Below are positions 55,405 to 64,000 of a DNA stretch of 64,000 nucleotides, piece by piece (positions within the stretch are counted from its first letter, which is position 1; each line of letters begins with the position of its first letter). The stretch is from Mariprofundus erugo. Its GTDB lineage: Bacteria; Pseudomonadota; Zetaproteobacteria; Mariprofundales; Mariprofundaceae. The notes under the pieces were generated by a model. That model was not told the origin of the DNA, ran no database searches, and worked only from the letters and a program-made list of their open reading frames with translations. The DNA lies in assembly GCF_005818865.1 (NCBI RefSeq), contig NZ_VBRY01000013.1, positions 27,265 to 91,264 of the forward strand. Reading direction: 5' to 3'. A program made the translations under genes and the position numbers.

Positions 55405-56492
55405 CGGGTACCCCCCATCTTGCGCAGGAAACGCACATCATTTTCAAAAAACAGTCGCAGGTCAGGAATGCCCTGCTTGAGCATTACCAGCCGCTCCACG
55501 CCAAGACCGAATGCGAAGCCGGAGAACTCGCTCGAATCAATGCCAACTGCGCGCAATACATTCGGATGAATCATTCCCGAGCCGAGCACCTCGATCCAGC
55601 CGCTCCCCTTGCAGATGCGACAGCCTTTGGAGGCACAGAAGACACAGCTGATATCCACTTCAGCGGACGGCTCGGTAAACGGGAAATAGTGCGGACGCAG
55701 GCGGATCCCGACATCCTTCTCAAAATAGGCGGACAGAAAATGGCGCAGCACGCCTTTCAGGTGTGCCATGGAGACGTTGCGATCCACCTTGAACACCTCA
55801 ACCTGGTGAAACATCGGCGAGTGGGTGACATCGTAATCACAGCGGTAAACACGACCGGGGGCCACTACAGCCAGCGGCGGCTCACCGGATTCACTCAGAA
55901 AACGCTTCATTGCACGAATTTGTACCGGCGAGGTATGAGTCCGCAGCAGCATCGGCTCGGTTCCTGCCTCATTGAGCATATCCTTGATAAAGAATGTATC
56001 GTGCATCGCACGGGCAGGATGTTCCGGAGGAATATTCAGTGCATCAAAGTTGTGAAATTCATCCTCGATTTCCGGGCCTTCCGCAATGGCAAAACCCATT
56101 TGCGAGAAGATTTCCGTCATCTCATCGAGCCCCTGCTGAACCGGATGCAATCCGCCGGCAGCGGCCTTTCGCCCCGGCAGGGTGATATCAATGCGCTCAG
56201 CCTGTATACGAATCGCCTTGGCCCTGACGGCAAGCTCGGCTTCACCCCGCTCAAGTGCCCCGGCAAGTACGGCCTTGGTATCATTCACATACTGCCCGAT
56301 CACCGGCCGCGCCTCGGGAGGCAACCGCCCCACGCCCTTAAGCACCTCTGTCAGTGCACCTTTCTTGCCCAGATAGTGCACACGAAGCTGCTGCAATGCA
56401 GCCGGATTTTCTGCTGCAGCAAAGGCGGCCAGGGCCTCTGACTGCAGTGACTCAAGCTGAACCTTCAACGCATCAATTTCGCTCATCATCAA
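55401..56492 (-). CDS. pheS: Phenylalanine-tRNA ligase alpha subunit
   Basis: The 363-residue catalytic subunit. An N-terminal coiled coil comes first (about 1-90), then class II motif 1, motif 2 (with VYRCDYDVTHSPMFHQVEVF) and motif 3 (FGLGVERLVMLKQGIPDLR). The Ala position in the Phe pocket cannot be judged safely by eye. Three Met codons stand at the beginning (MMMSEIDAL); AAAGGGG is best placed for the second. Upstream lies an inverted-repeat element where enteric bacteria have the pheM leader. Confidence 0.96.
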   Translation of the reverse strand: MMMSEIDALKVQLESLQSEALAAFAAAENPAALQQLRVHYLGKKGALTEVLKGVGRLPPEARPVIGQYVNDTKAVLAGALERGEAELAVRAKAIRIQAERIDITLPGRKAAAGGLHPVQQGLDEMTEIFSQMGFAIAEGPEIEDEFHNFDALNIPPEHPARAMHDTFFIKDMLNEAGTEPMLLRTHTSPVQIRAMKRFLSESGEPPLAVVAPGRVYRCDYDVTHSPMFHQVEVFKVDRNVSMAHLKGVLRHFLSAYFEKDVGIRLRPHYFPFTEPSAEVDISCVFCASKGCRICKGSGWIEVLGSGMIHPNVLRAVGIDSSEFSGFAFGLGVERLVMLKQGIPDLRLFFENDVRFLRKMGGTR

Positions 56493-56503
56493 ACCCCTTT
56501 AAT

Positions 56504-56642
56504 TACCGCGGAGAACACAGAGTTACGCAGAGTAAAACCAAATCGATAATAAGAGGTGCAGCGGTTAAAACAGAATGTTTCACACTTACACCTGGATTGT
56601 CCCTGTATCTTCCCCTGCGTAACTCTGCGTACTCTGCGGTGA
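56504..56642. repeat. Inverted-repeat (MITE-like) insertion between rplT and pheS
   Basis: A 28-30 bp imperfect inverted repeat flanks about 80 bp of non-coding DNA: ACCGCGGAGAACACAGAG plus TTACGCAGAG at the left, CTGCGTAACTCTG plus CGTACTCTGCGGT at the right. Similar motifs of the CGCAGAG type occur as short mobile-looking repeats in many bacterial genomes. The element replaces the usual leader between rplT and pheS. Confidence 0.7.
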
Positions 56643-56649
56643 AAAACAA

Positions 56650-56677
56650 AAGGCAGGACTGCGAACAGCCCTGCCTT
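56650..56677 (-). terminator. Terminator of the thrS-infC-rpmI-rplT operon
   Basis: Minus-strand stem AAGGCAGG-x-CTG with a TTCG loop, followed by TTGTTTTTC. It lies 55 bases after the rplT stop and beside the inverted-repeat element. Confidence 0.85.
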
Positions 56678-56731
56678 CGATTTCATTCCCACTGTCAACG
56701 GCCCGATCACCGGCCGTATCGAATCAGTGTC

Positions 56732-57088
56732 TTACTGAATCTGTGCGCGAGCCGCTTCTGCCAGCTTCGCAAAACCATCAGCATCAAGTACTGCCATGTC
56801 AGCAAGAATCTTGCGATCCAGCTCAATGCCAGCCTGGGTCAGACCGAACATGAAACGGCTGTAGCTCAGACCATGCATACGTGCAGCAGCATTGATACGT
56901 GCAATCCACAGGCTGCGGAAATCACGTTTTTTGACCTTACGGTCACGATAAGCGTACTGACGCGCCTTATCAACCGCCTGGGTTGCTACGCGGAAGCAGC
57001 TCTTGCGACGGCCACGGTAGCCCTTGGCAGCCTTGATTACACTCTTGTGGCGCGCGTGCGCCTGTACACCGGATTTAACGCGAGGCAT
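56732..57088 (-). CDS. rplT: 50S ribosomal protein L20
   Basis: A 118-residue basic ribosomal protein, normal length, with [34 protein letters not shown] and [21 protein letters not shown]. In E. coli L20 represses translation of rpmI-rplT by binding the mRNA. Last gene of the thrS-infC-rpmI-rplT set. Confidence 0.98.
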   Translation of the reverse strand: MPRVKSGVQAHARHKSVIKAAKGYRGRRKSCFRVATQAVDKARQYAYRDRKVKKRDFRSLWIARINAAARMHGLSYSRFMFGLTQAGIELDRKILADMAVLDADGFAKLAEAARAQIQ

Positions 57089-57111
57089 CTCTCTCTCCTA
57101 ACCTGAACTTC

Positions 57112-57312
57112 TTAGCGACAGCCTGGAATCAAACGTTCCAGTGAACGTGTATCGGAAACCGCAACCAGCTCGGTTCCACGCATATTACGCTTACGCTTTG
57201 GCGACTTCTTGGTCAGGATATGACTCCCAAAAGCCTTGTTACGCTTCCACTTGCCGCTTCCCGTCTTGGAAAAGCGCTTGGCAGCACCACTGTGTGATTT
57301 CATCTTAGGCAT
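57112..57312 (-). CDS. rpmI: 50S ribosomal protein L35
   Basis: A 66-residue basic ribosomal protein ([24 protein letters not shown] ... [18 protein letters not shown]), full length, between infC and rplT in the universal order. Confidence 0.98.
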   Translation of the reverse strand: MPKMKSHSGAAKRFSKTGSGKWKRNKAFGSHILTKKSPKRKRNMRGTELVAVSDTRSLERLIPGCR

Positions 57313-57327
57313 TATCCTGATCCTTCC

Positions 57328-57843
57328 TTACTTTTTTATGGGAGCCAGAATCATGATCATCTGACGCCCTTCCATATTTGGCATTTTTTCCGGCTTTCCA
57401 TGCTCGGCAACCCTTTCGGCGACTACTTTCATCTGCGCCAGGCCTTGTCCGGTATGAGCCATTTCACGTCCACGGAAACGCAGTGAAACCTTCACCTTGT
57501 TACCTTCGGACAAAAACTTTATCGCTTGCTTCATCTTTACTTCAAGGTCGTGCTCGTCAGTACTGGCTCGTACCTTCAGCTCCTTGACCTGCATCACATG
57601 CTGACGCTTCTTGGCAAGATTGGCTTTTTTGCTCTGCTCGTACTTATATTTACCATAATCCATGATCCTGCAGACTGGCGGATTACTTTTGGCCGCCATC
57701 AGAACCAGATCCAGACCCTTGGCTTCAGCCTGCGCTACTGCGTCTCTCAACTGCAGAACGCCCAACTGCTCGCCTGTTGTATCATCAACTACACGCACCG
57801 AGTCTGCGTTAATTTCGTGGTTGATTGGCAAATCTTTTTTAAT
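57328..57843 (-). CDS. infC: Translation initiation factor IF-3, probable AUU start
   Basis: IF-3 keeps ribosomal subunits apart and checks the start codon. N domain: INHEINADSVRVVDDTTGEQLGVLQLRDAVAQAEAKGLDLVLMAAKSNPPVCRIMDYGKYKYEQ. C domain: VKELKVRASTDEHDLEVKMKQAIKFLSEGNKVKVSLRFRGREM. An ATG at 57873 lies in frame but gives an unusual MFCRLSKGAR extension. The ATT at 57843 follows AAGGGGG by five bases and gives about 171 residues. AUU is the rare start used in E. coli infC for autoregulation, so it is chosen here. Confidence 0.9.
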   Translation of the reverse strand: MKKDLPINHEINADSVRVVDDTTGEQLGVLQLRDAVAQAEAKGLDLVLMAAKSNPPVCRIMDYGKYKYEQSKKANLAKKRQHVMQVKELKVRASTDEHDLEVKMKQAIKFLSEGNKVKVSLRFRGREMAHTGQGLAQMKVVAERVAEHGKPEKMPNMEGRQMIMILAPIKK

Positions 57844-57885
57844 ACGAGCCCCCTTGCTCAGCCGGCAAAACAAACATTTTCACAC

Positions 57886-59790
57886 TCAGGCGTAACGTGA
57901 CTTGATTTCCGCCATTTCGGCAATCCAGTCTTCAACACTGAATGTACCCAAATTGTTTCCACTGCGGTCACGCACACTAACAGTTCCGTCTTCTCGCTCA
58001 CGATCTCCGGCAACAAGAATATAGGGCACCCTCGCCAGTGTGTGGGCGCGCACTTTATAGCCGACCTTTTCGTTACGCAAGTCCATTTCTGCACGGAAGC
58101 CCGCTTTGCGCATTTTTTGCACAGTCTCAGCCACATAGTCTGCCTGTGCATCGGTGATATTACACGCAACCACCTGCACCGGCGCCAGCCAGAACGGGAA
58201 TTTTCCTTCATGCTGCTCGATCAGGATGCCAATAAAGCGCTCCATGGAACCGAGAATGGCACGATGCAACATGACCGGTGTCTGGCGTGATGAGTCTTCC
58301 GCCACATATTCAGCATCCAGCTTGCCCGGCATGGAGAAGTCCACCTGAATGGTACCACACTGCCACACACGGCCAAGACAATCTTTCAGGGAGAACTCAA
58401 TCTTCGGACCGTAAAATGCACCCTCTCCCGGATTCAGGCCATATTCAATGCCTTTGGATTGCAAGGCCTGATGCAGCGCTGCCTCGGCCTTGTCCCACTG
58501 CTCATCGGTTCCCACACGGTTATCCGGGCGATCCGACAGAAAAATAATCACTTCATTAAAGCCGAAACGACGATAGACCTCATAGGTCAGATCAATGAAG
58601 TTACATACTTCATCCTGAATCTGCCCCTCTGTACAGAAGATATGGGCATCATCCTGAACAAAGTTACGCAGACGCATCAGGCCATGCAGCGTACCCGATG
58701 GCTCATTGCGATGGCAGGAGCCAAACTCGGCCAGACGCAGCGGCAGGTCACGATAGGAGTGCAGCGCCTGATTATACACCTGGATATGGCAGGGACAGTT
58801 CATCGGTTTGATCGCATAATCACGATTCTCGGTGCTGGTGGTAAACATCTCCTGACGGAACTTGCCCCAGTGTCCGGATTTTTCCCACAGCTTGCGATCC
58901 ACAACCTGCGGCGTTTTTATTTCCTGATAACCGTTATCGCGCATCACCTGACGGATCTCGGTTTCAACTGCCTGCCAGACCGTCCATCCTTTCGGATGCC
59001 AGAAAATCATCCCCGGTGCCTCTTCCTGCAGATGAAACAGGTCCAGCGATTTGGCCAGCTTGCGGTGATCACGCTTCTCTGCCTCTTCAAGGCGGGTCAG
59101 GTAAGCAGCCAGATCGGCTTTCGATGCCCAGGAGGTACCATAAATACGCTGCAGCTGCTCATTATCGGAATTACCTTCCCAGTAGGCACCCGCAACTTTC
59201 ATTAACTTGAAGTGCTTCAACACTGCGGTATTCGGCACATGCGGACCACGACAAAGGTCAGCCCAGTCGCCCTGACGATACAGGCTCACCGTCTCACCGG
59301 CCGGAATACGACCAATCAATTTGGCCTTGTAGGTTTCGCCAATAGCCTCGAAGTGGGCAATAGCGGCATCGCGATCCCACTCTTCACGACTGACATCCAG
59401 CTTACGCCCTGCAATTTCACGCATCTTCTCTTCAATGCGCTGCAGATCTTCAGGTGTAAAGGCGCGCTCAAAGGCAAAATCGTAATAAAAGCCGTCTTCG
59501 ACCACCGGTCCGATCGTCACCTGTGATTTCGGAAACAGCTCCTGTACAGCCATCGCCATCAGATGCGAGGTTGAGTGGCGGATAATTTCAAGCGCTTCGG
59601 GGGACTTCTCGGTAATCAGAGCAACCGCATCGCCATCAGCCAGCACATGACTGACATCCACCTGTTTACCGTTCACAATCGCAGCAATTGTCGCGCGCGC
59701 CAGCCCCGGGCCGATATCGGCGGCAAGATCATAGGCTGTTGCACCATCATTCAGGGTACGACTGGAACCATCAGGCAGTTGAATATTCAT
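57886..59790 (-). CDS. thrS: Threonine-tRNA ligase
   Basis: A 634-residue class II synthetase. The N-terminal TGS domain (1-60) and the editing domain ([16 protein letters not shown] ... zinc-type HxxxH and C) come first. The catalytic core has Zn-binding Cys in [12 protein letters not shown], motif 2 [31 protein letters not shown] and motif 3 [17 protein letters not shown]. The anticodon-binding domain (about 535-634) ends the protein. It opens the thrS-infC-rpmI-rplT operon. I see no clear anticodon-arm-like leader in the 114 bases before it. Confidence 0.97.
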   Translation of the reverse strand: MNIQLPDGSSRTLNDGATAYDLAADIGPGLARATIAAIVNGKQVDVSHVLADGDAVALITEKSPEALEIIRHSTSHLMAMAVQELFPKSQVTIGPVVEDGFYYDFAFERAFTPEDLQRIEEKMREIAGRKLDVSREEWDRDAAIAHFEAIGETYKAKLIGRIPAGETVSLYRQGDWADLCRGPHVPNTAVLKHFKLMKVAGAYWEGNSDNEQLQRIYGTSWASKADLAAYLTRLEEAEKRDHRKLAKSLDLFHLQEEAPGMIFWHPKGWTVWQAVETEIRQVMRDNGYQEIKTPQVVDRKLWEKSGHWGKFRQEMFTTSTENRDYAIKPMNCPCHIQVYNQALHSYRDLPLRLAEFGSCHRNEPSGTLHGLMRLRNFVQDDAHIFCTEGQIQDEVCNFIDLTYEVYRRFGFNEVIIFLSDRPDNRVGTDEQWDKAEAALHQALQSKGIEYGLNPGEGAFYGPKIEFSLKDCLGRVWQCGTIQVDFSMPGKLDAEYVAEDSSRQTPVMLHRAILGSMERFIGILIEQHEGKFPFWLAPVQVVACNITDAQADYVAETVQKMRKAGFRAEMDLRNEKVGYKVRAHTLARVPYILVAGDREREDGTVSVRDRSGNNLGTFSVEDWIAEMAEIKSRYA

Positions 59791-59844
59791 CTATGCTCTT
59801 CCTCCGGGCTTAAAGGCCCTATCCTATCGCCAAAGCCACATACG

Positions 59845-59877
59845 CCAAGGGCCGAACTTATTCAGTCCGGCCCTTGG
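59845..59877 (-). terminator. Hairpin behind tRNA-Val
   Basis: CCAAGGGCCG/CGGCCCTTGG stem with one mismatch and a 7-base loop, 28 bases after the tRNA end on the minus strand and upstream of thrS. No T-tract. Confidence 0.45.
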
Positions 59878-59904
59878 AATTTGACGATATATTTCATATA
59901 TAAA

Positions 59905-59979
59905 TGGTAGGCTCGGGCGGTTTCGAACCGCCGACCCCCACCATGTCAAGGTGGTGCTCTACCCCTGAGCTACGAGCCT
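59905..59979 (-). tRNA. tRNA-Val (GAC anticodon)
   Basis: Complete cloverleaf. Acceptor AGGCTCG pairs with CGAGCCT, anticodon loop TTGACAT lies in stem CCACC/GGTGG, T-arm GCGGTTCGAAACCGC, CCA encoded. Confidence 0.95.
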
Positions 59980-60170
59980 GTATCGGGTACCCGCTTATGC
60001 GGAGGTGGCGAACCATATTGATCCTCCATCCGTCAGTCAAGCCACAGACAAACATGCATGCCGATCATATTTTTTTCTGCAGGATAAAATTCAGCTGCTA
60101 TAATCATACCTCTTTTGAACCCGGGCAAACAGGATGTAAGCCATCTCATTTCATGCAACGGTGGTTTGAC

Positions 60171-62744
60171 ATGCGCGACACCCTGAATCACTCGATTTTA
60201 AGCAAGGTGCTGACAGCGACCGTCACCGGCTTTCTTCTGCTGATGCTTGCAGCCCAGTACTCACTTCAACACCAGCAATACCAGGCCCTTAAAAATCATG
60301 TAAACCATAACTTTATCATGCTGCAAAAGGAGCTGGATTCAGCCATACACAACCAGTCGCAATGGCTTGAAACTTCACTCTTGCTGCTGCAACACTCAAA
60401 AAGCGCAGATGCGATCAGCTCAGCCATCCAACAGAATGACAGAGCACAACTCCGGCTTCTGGCCACCCCGTTTTACGAAGAGCTCAAACTGCACGATCAC
60501 ATCAGTCACATGTATTTTATGGATCTTCAGCGCCACGCACTCCTGCGCATGCATCAACCTGACTTTTTCGGCGACACCATTGATCGAACCACTGTCGTCA
60601 GGGCCAGCCAGAACAACAAAGGAAGCGCCGGCGTAGAGTTTGGCCCGCTCGGCACACTAACCCTCAGAGTCGTCATTCCATGGCTCTACCATGGCACCCG
60701 GATCGGTTATGTCGAACTGGGCATCACCCTGAACCAGCTCCTCAACACTATTCAGAAAGGCGACGACTTCAGCATTATTCTAACCATGAAACAAAGCCTG
60801 CCGAGCGATACACATTCACCGGCAACTCAGCCCGCCGATCACGCCACCATCATCTTTCCAGCGCGCAACCATCAAGCATCACTTCATCACATCACTCCAC
60901 TACTAAACAATCCGGATGACTTTTCAGTTGCCAGCGAAATTGACCGCAGCGGCTACTGGCTCAAACAACAGCCATTTCTCGACGCCTCCGGCCACGAAAT
61001 TGGCCACCTTTTTCTGCTCGACAACCTGAACGCCGAATCTTCAGGCTGGAGCAACACGCTCTATATCACCCTGGCACTTCTCGTCGCCATCACCGGCACA
61101 ATTGTCCTGCTTCTGTATATCATCATTACACGCACCGAAAAGGAGCGTGCCTCTGCCGAGGAGCGACTAAAGCTGGCCAGCGATGCCATCGCCAGCACCG
61201 CAGACGGCATTCTTATTACCGATCAACATGGCACCATCATCGACGTCAACAGCGCCTTTGAGAAAGTCACCGGCTACCAGAAGTCCGAAGCCATCGGCCG
61301 CAGCCCGAATATCCTCGCCTCGGGTGAACAAAATCATGCATTTTATCAGCAAATGTGGCACAGCATCAACAGCATGGGCCAATGGCAGGGACGCATCATC
61401 AACCGCCGAAAGAATGGCGAGCAATATCCCGAATTCCTGTCCATCACCGCCATTCGCGATCAACAGGGAGCCATTAAAAACTACATCGGCGTATTTACCG
61501 ATATCACGGAACAGGAGCTGATGGAGCAACAATTTCACCAGGCTCAGCGCATGGAGTCACTGGGCACCCTGGTCGGCGGAATCGCCCACGAATTCAACAA
61601 CATTCTGGCCGGCATCACCGGCAACCTCTATCTGGTCAAGGGCGAAATCCAGGAGCACCCGGCGAGTATCAAAAAACTGGAAACCGCAGAAAAACTGGCC
61701 TTCAATGCCGCAGAAATGATCAAGCATATGCTTGCCTTTGCCGAAAAAGGGCATATTCACCAGGAGCCCATCGAGGTGGAAACCTTTATCCGGCAAGCCA
61801 TTGACCTTCACCTGCTCGGCATCACCGAAAATGTCAGACTCAATTATTTATCCTCTCACACCCCTATCGTAGTAAACGCCGACCGCGAGAAGTTCCAACA
61901 GGTATTGATGAACCTGATCAGCAATTCTCTTGAGGCCCTAAAACAGCAACCCCATCCGGAAATCACCATCAGCAGCAGCGTATTCACCGCCGACAAAGCA
62001 TTTCATCGCCGCCATCCGGACATTCATGGCGAGGAATTTCTCTGCCTGAGCCTGTCCGACAACGGCTGTGGCATCTCCCAAGAGCACATCAAATCAATTT
62101 TCGAACCATTCTTCACCACCCGCGAGGTAGGCGATGGCGCAGGTCTGGGGCTATCCATGGTGTTCGGCACCGTCAAACGCCACGGTGGTGCCATCGAGGT
62201 TGAAAGCACCGTCGGAGAAGGCACCATATTCCGGATCTACTGCCCGATCTATCAGGCCGACGAGTGCCCTTCCAGCCAAAGCACGGTAAAACAGGGCTAC
62301 AATGAAACCATTCTGCTGATCGAAGATGACCGCATGATTCTCGAAACCACCCGCAAGGTTCTGACCCGACTGAACTACAGGGTCATCACCGCCCTGGATG
62401 GCCGACAAGGGGTCACATGCCTGCAGCAACACCGCGACAGCATCGATCTGGTGATTGTCGACATGATCATGCCAGATATGGACGGGCTTGAAACAGCCAC
62501 AATGCTCAGGCAAATACGCCCTGATATAAAAATCATCTTTGCGACCGGCTACGGCACCATCAACAACAGTCAGGAAAACAATATGGATGATAGCATGCTC
62601 ATACTGTACAAACCCTATAGCATCAGCCGACTAAGCCTGATGTTACATAAGGCATTGCATGCAGAGGAGCTCCATCCCGTTCTGACCATGTCCGGCCATA
62701 CTGATTCAGCACATGGTGCCCCCGACAGCCGCAATCCCGGCTGA
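60171..62744 (+). CDS. Hybrid sensor histidine kinase with Cache-like sensor, PAS and receiver
   Basis: An 857-residue membrane sensor. TM1 lies at about 12-30, a long periplasmic Cache-like region at 31-292, TM2 at about 296-317, a PAS domain at 330-440 (ADGILITDQHGTIIDVNSAFEKVTGY), HisKA with His473 (VGGIAHEFNNILAGITGN), then HATPase (N box LISNSLEALKQQ, DNGCGI, GAGLGLSMV) and a C-terminal receiver with Asp764 (LVIVDMIMPDMDG). The start is taken as MRDTLNHSIL, with GGTGG eight bases upstream; the open frame is longer. No partner response regulator or output gene is near. The signal is unknown. Confidence 0.9.
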   Translation: MRDTLNHSILSKVLTATVTGFLLLMLAAQYSLQHQQYQALKNHVNHNFIMLQKELDSAIHNQSQWLETSLLLLQHSKSADAISSAIQQNDRAQLRLLATPFYEELKLHDHISHMYFMDLQRHALLRMHQPDFFGDTIDRTTVVRASQNNKGSAGVEFGPLGTLTLRVVIPWLYHGTRIGYVELGITLNQLLNTIQKGDDFSIILTMKQSLPSDTHSPATQPADHATIIFPARNHQASLHHITPLLNNPDDFSVASEIDRSGYWLKQQPFLDASGHEIGHLFLLDNLNAESSGWSNTLYITLALLVAITGTIVLLLYIIITRTEKERASAEERLKLASDAIASTADGILITDQHGTIIDVNSAFEKVTGYQKSEAIGRSPNILASGEQNHAFYQQMWHSINSMGQWQGRIINRRKNGEQYPEFLSITAIRDQQGAIKNYIGVFTDITEQELMEQQFHQAQRMESLGTLVGGIAHEFNNILAGITGNLYLVKGEIQEHPASIKKLETAEKLAFNAAEMIKHMLAFAEKGHIHQEPIEVETFIRQAIDLHLLGITENVRLNYLSSHTPIVVNADREKFQQVLMNLISNSLEALKQQPHPEITISSSVFTADKAFHRRHPDIHGEEFLCLSLSDNGCGISQEHIKSIFEPFFTTREVGDGAGLGLSMVFGTVKRHGGAIEVESTVGEGTIFRIYCPIYQADECPSSQSTVKQGYNETILLIEDDRMILETTRKVLTRLNYRVITALDGRQGVTCLQQHRDSIDLVIVDMIMPDMDGLETATMLRQIRPDIKIIFATGYGTINNSQENNMDDSMLILYKPYSISRLSLMLHKALHAEELHPVLTMSGHTDSAHGAPDSRNPG

Positions 62745-62883
62745 CTCCGCAGCGGCCCGGCAGAGCCCTGAAAATCAGAACATGCGTGCAGACCATGAGC
62801 AATCCGGCCTTGTGATTTTCTTTTCAGTGTTGCTCCACGCCAGTGACGCACGGGATCCAAACAAAAAGCATGACGAAATAAAA

Positions 62884-62911
62884 AAGGGCCCACGGTTTCC
62901 CGCAAGCCCTT
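62884..62911 (-). terminator. Terminator of tRNA-Arg (ACG)
   Basis: AAGGGC stem extended with G-U pairs, GAAA loop, and a T-tract on the minus strand, 9 bases past the tRNA end. Confidence 0.75.
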
Positions 62912-62919
62912 GATTTATA

Positions 62920-62996
62920 TGGTGCTCCCTGAGCGATTCGAACGCCCGGCCTTCTGATTCGTAGTCAGATGCTCTATCCAGCTGAGCTAAGGGAGC
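62920..62996 (-). tRNA. tRNA-Arg (ACG anticodon)
   Basis: Complete cloverleaf. Acceptor GCTCCCT pairs with AGGGAGC, anticodon loop CTACGAA in stem CTGA/TCAG, T-arm GCGTTCGAATCGC, CCA encoded. A34 is expected to be edited to inosine by TadA, as in other bacteria. Confidence 0.95.
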
Positions 62997-63001
62997 CTGT
63001 T

Positions 63002-63508
63002 TTAACCGTTACTCGTTGTTGCGGGCGGCACACTAATGCCTTTCAACCAGACTGTCCACTCTGAATTATCCACTCCGAACAATTCAGGGAATTCCTGATA
63101 CAGCCATCCCCGGTAAATCATCTTGCCGTGGACCAGCACCTCAACGAACGCGGCGGGATTATACACAGCGCTATCATCAATGAAAGCATTATTTTTAATC
63201 CGCAAACCGGATGCCAATCCCAGCAACGAAATCCGCACATCATCAACGTCGGCACCGGCACCCGATGCAACCGTCACAGTCGTCAAACGGGTCGTAGTTT
63301 TGTGCAAAATAACCAGGTCCGCCGAGCCCTGCCGGGCCGCAGCCCAGGCCGGCACAGCCTCATGTGATTGAGCACTATGGGGATCTGCCGGAGCCTCCAG
63401 AGGAAGCTGCCACTTAATCTTCTCTGTTTTTTGCTGCTCGCAACCGCCAGCCAACAACACAACAGATACAAGCAGGGCGATACCACCCGGTCGAAAAGTT
63501 CGCTTCAT
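63002..63508 (-). CDS. DUF2155-domain lipoprotein
   Basis: A 168-residue lipoprotein: signal with lipobox LAGGC (Cys about 23), a polar linker, then a beta-rich domain. The C-terminal part NPAAFVEVLVHGKMIYRGWLYQEFPELFGVDNSEWTVWLKGIS is typical of DUF2155, whose function is unknown. It lies right after tRNA-Arg and before the repeat array on the right. Confidence 0.85.
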   Translation of the reverse strand: MKRTFRPGGIALLVSVVLLAGGCEQQKTEKIKWQLPLEAPADPHSAQSHEAVPAWAAARQGSADLVILHKTTTRLTTVTVASGAGADVDDVRISLLGLASGLRIKNNAFIDDSAVYNPAAFVEVLVHGKMIYRGWLYQEFPELFGVDNSEWTVWLKGISVPPATTSNG

Positions 63509-63622
63509 GCCGCCAAGCTAACCGAGGGAAAATGAAAAGAAAGAGCACGGACACATTTCAATACCTGAGCCGCACCAGCCCAGGACCATCGCATACAGGC
63601 AACACCCCCTCCATGACAGAAG

Positions 63623-64000
63623 CGCACTGCACCTGCAATGGTGCCGAACCCGAGTCGAGGATTCTCACCCTCTCTCTTTCCAGATTATTAAATGTGCAGA
63701 TGATTTAAACCGATTGTCAGCAAACGAAGTGGCGGAGAGAGAGGGATTATGTCGGGCTCCTGCCCTCCACCCCTGCGGGGCCATCACATCCGTGATGTTC
63801 ACCATTGCTCCTGCAATGGTGCCGAACCCGAGTCGAGGACTCTCACCCTCTCTCTTTCCAGATTATTAAATGTGCAGATGATTTAAACCGATTGTCAGCA
63901 AACGAAGTGGCGGAGAGAGAGGGATTATGTCGGGCTCCTGCCCTCCACCCCTGCGGGGCCATCACATCCGTGATGTTCACCATTGCTCCTGCAATGGTGC
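63623..64000. repeat. 178-bp tandem repeat array (continues beyond the window)
   Basis: Two complete units (63632-63809 and 63810-63987) differ at a single visible base (GAGGATTCTC versus GAGGACTCTC); a third begins at 63988. A degraded edge precedes the first. Each unit contains several hairpins: GGGC-TCCT-GCCC, CCCC-TGC-GGGG, ATCAC-ATCC-GTGAT and CACCATTGC-TCCT-GCAATGGTG. It also contains a GAGAGAGGG/CCCTCTCTC pair that could close them. The sequence TGGCGGAGAGAGAGGGATT equals the usual complement of a tRNA-Ser 3' end. No gene is visible in 63509-64000. Confidence 0.85.

Noticed and set aside
55290..56441. Long open frame (383 codons) opposite pheS/pheT
   Set aside because: Antisense shadow of pheS; no ribosome site, no recognisable domain, and the opposite strand is clearly coding.
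63632..63987. CRISPR array
   Set aside because: The 178-bp units are repeated in full without unique spacers.
63632..64000. Integron attC array
   Set aside because: Units are hairpin-rich, but no cassettes lie between them and I see no GTTRRRY/RYYYAAC core sites.

Overview
The window reads as part of a proteobacterial chromosome of moderate GC. It carries Gram-negative envelope genes (AsmA, an RND pump, outer-membrane barrel, DsbC), a classical thrS-infC-rpmI-rplT-pheS-pheT-rnhB block, hslVU, maf-rng-hemW and seven tRNAs. The mix of gamma-like housekeeping order with chemotaxis, PilZ and haemoglobin modules would fit a Zeta- or Gammaproteobacterium. A marine Mariprofundus-like organism is a guess from gene style, not something the sequence proves.

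Layout. 1-3 kb: LysR regulator, a coupled pair of small acidic and Cys-rich proteins, and a nucleotide-translocase-like membrane protein. 3-6.5 kb: a chemoreceptor with a duplicated sensor module and a lipoprotein. 6.6-17.4 kb: aconitase, secreted SYLF and DUF2721 proteins, an outer-membrane barrel, ftsY, a TlpA-like thioredoxin, dsbC, rph, rdgB and a CorA transporter. 17.6-20.8 kb is the accessory patch: a GC-rich qorB/HxlR divergent pair, the remnant of a transposase-like gene, and an IS1111-type element with 14-bp inverted repeats. 20.8-33.7 kb: an RND permease without an adaptor gene, PhzF-, YceH-, DEAD-box-, YaeQ-, K-channel-, YqhA-, YciO-, AsmA-, HAD- and Yip1-family genes, interleaved with a dispersed palindromic repeat.

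34-39 kb holds the two most interesting systems. One is a two-gene MotA/TolQ-like plus MotB-like proton-channel operon whose periplasmic part is a von Willebrand factor A domain instead of a peptidoglycan-binding domain. The other is a nitric-oxide/oxygen module: a soluble truncated haemoglobin, a membrane-anchored truncated haemoglobin, a ferredoxin-type flavin reductase and a 34-residue membrane peptide that copies the haemoglobin anchor. It is transcribed divergently from an NsrR-type regulator with palindromes in the shared promoter region.

39-50.4 kb: a GT-C-like membrane protein, small membrane and PilZ proteins, a degraded oxidoreductase, a yjfM-yjfC-yjfL operon, ispB, maf, rng, hemW, sodB and tRNAs for Gln, Lys, His, Arg and Pro. 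50.5-59.8 kb: hslVU, rnhB, pheT, pheS, an inverted-repeat insertion, rplT, rpmI, infC with a probable AUU start, and thrS. 59.9-64 kb: tRNA-Val, a hybrid histidine kinase, tRNA-Arg, a DUF2155 lipoprotein and the beginning of a 178-bp tandem repeat array that runs off the window end.

All coordinates, motifs and hairpins were read by eye. Family names come from recognising protein sequence, not from database searches.
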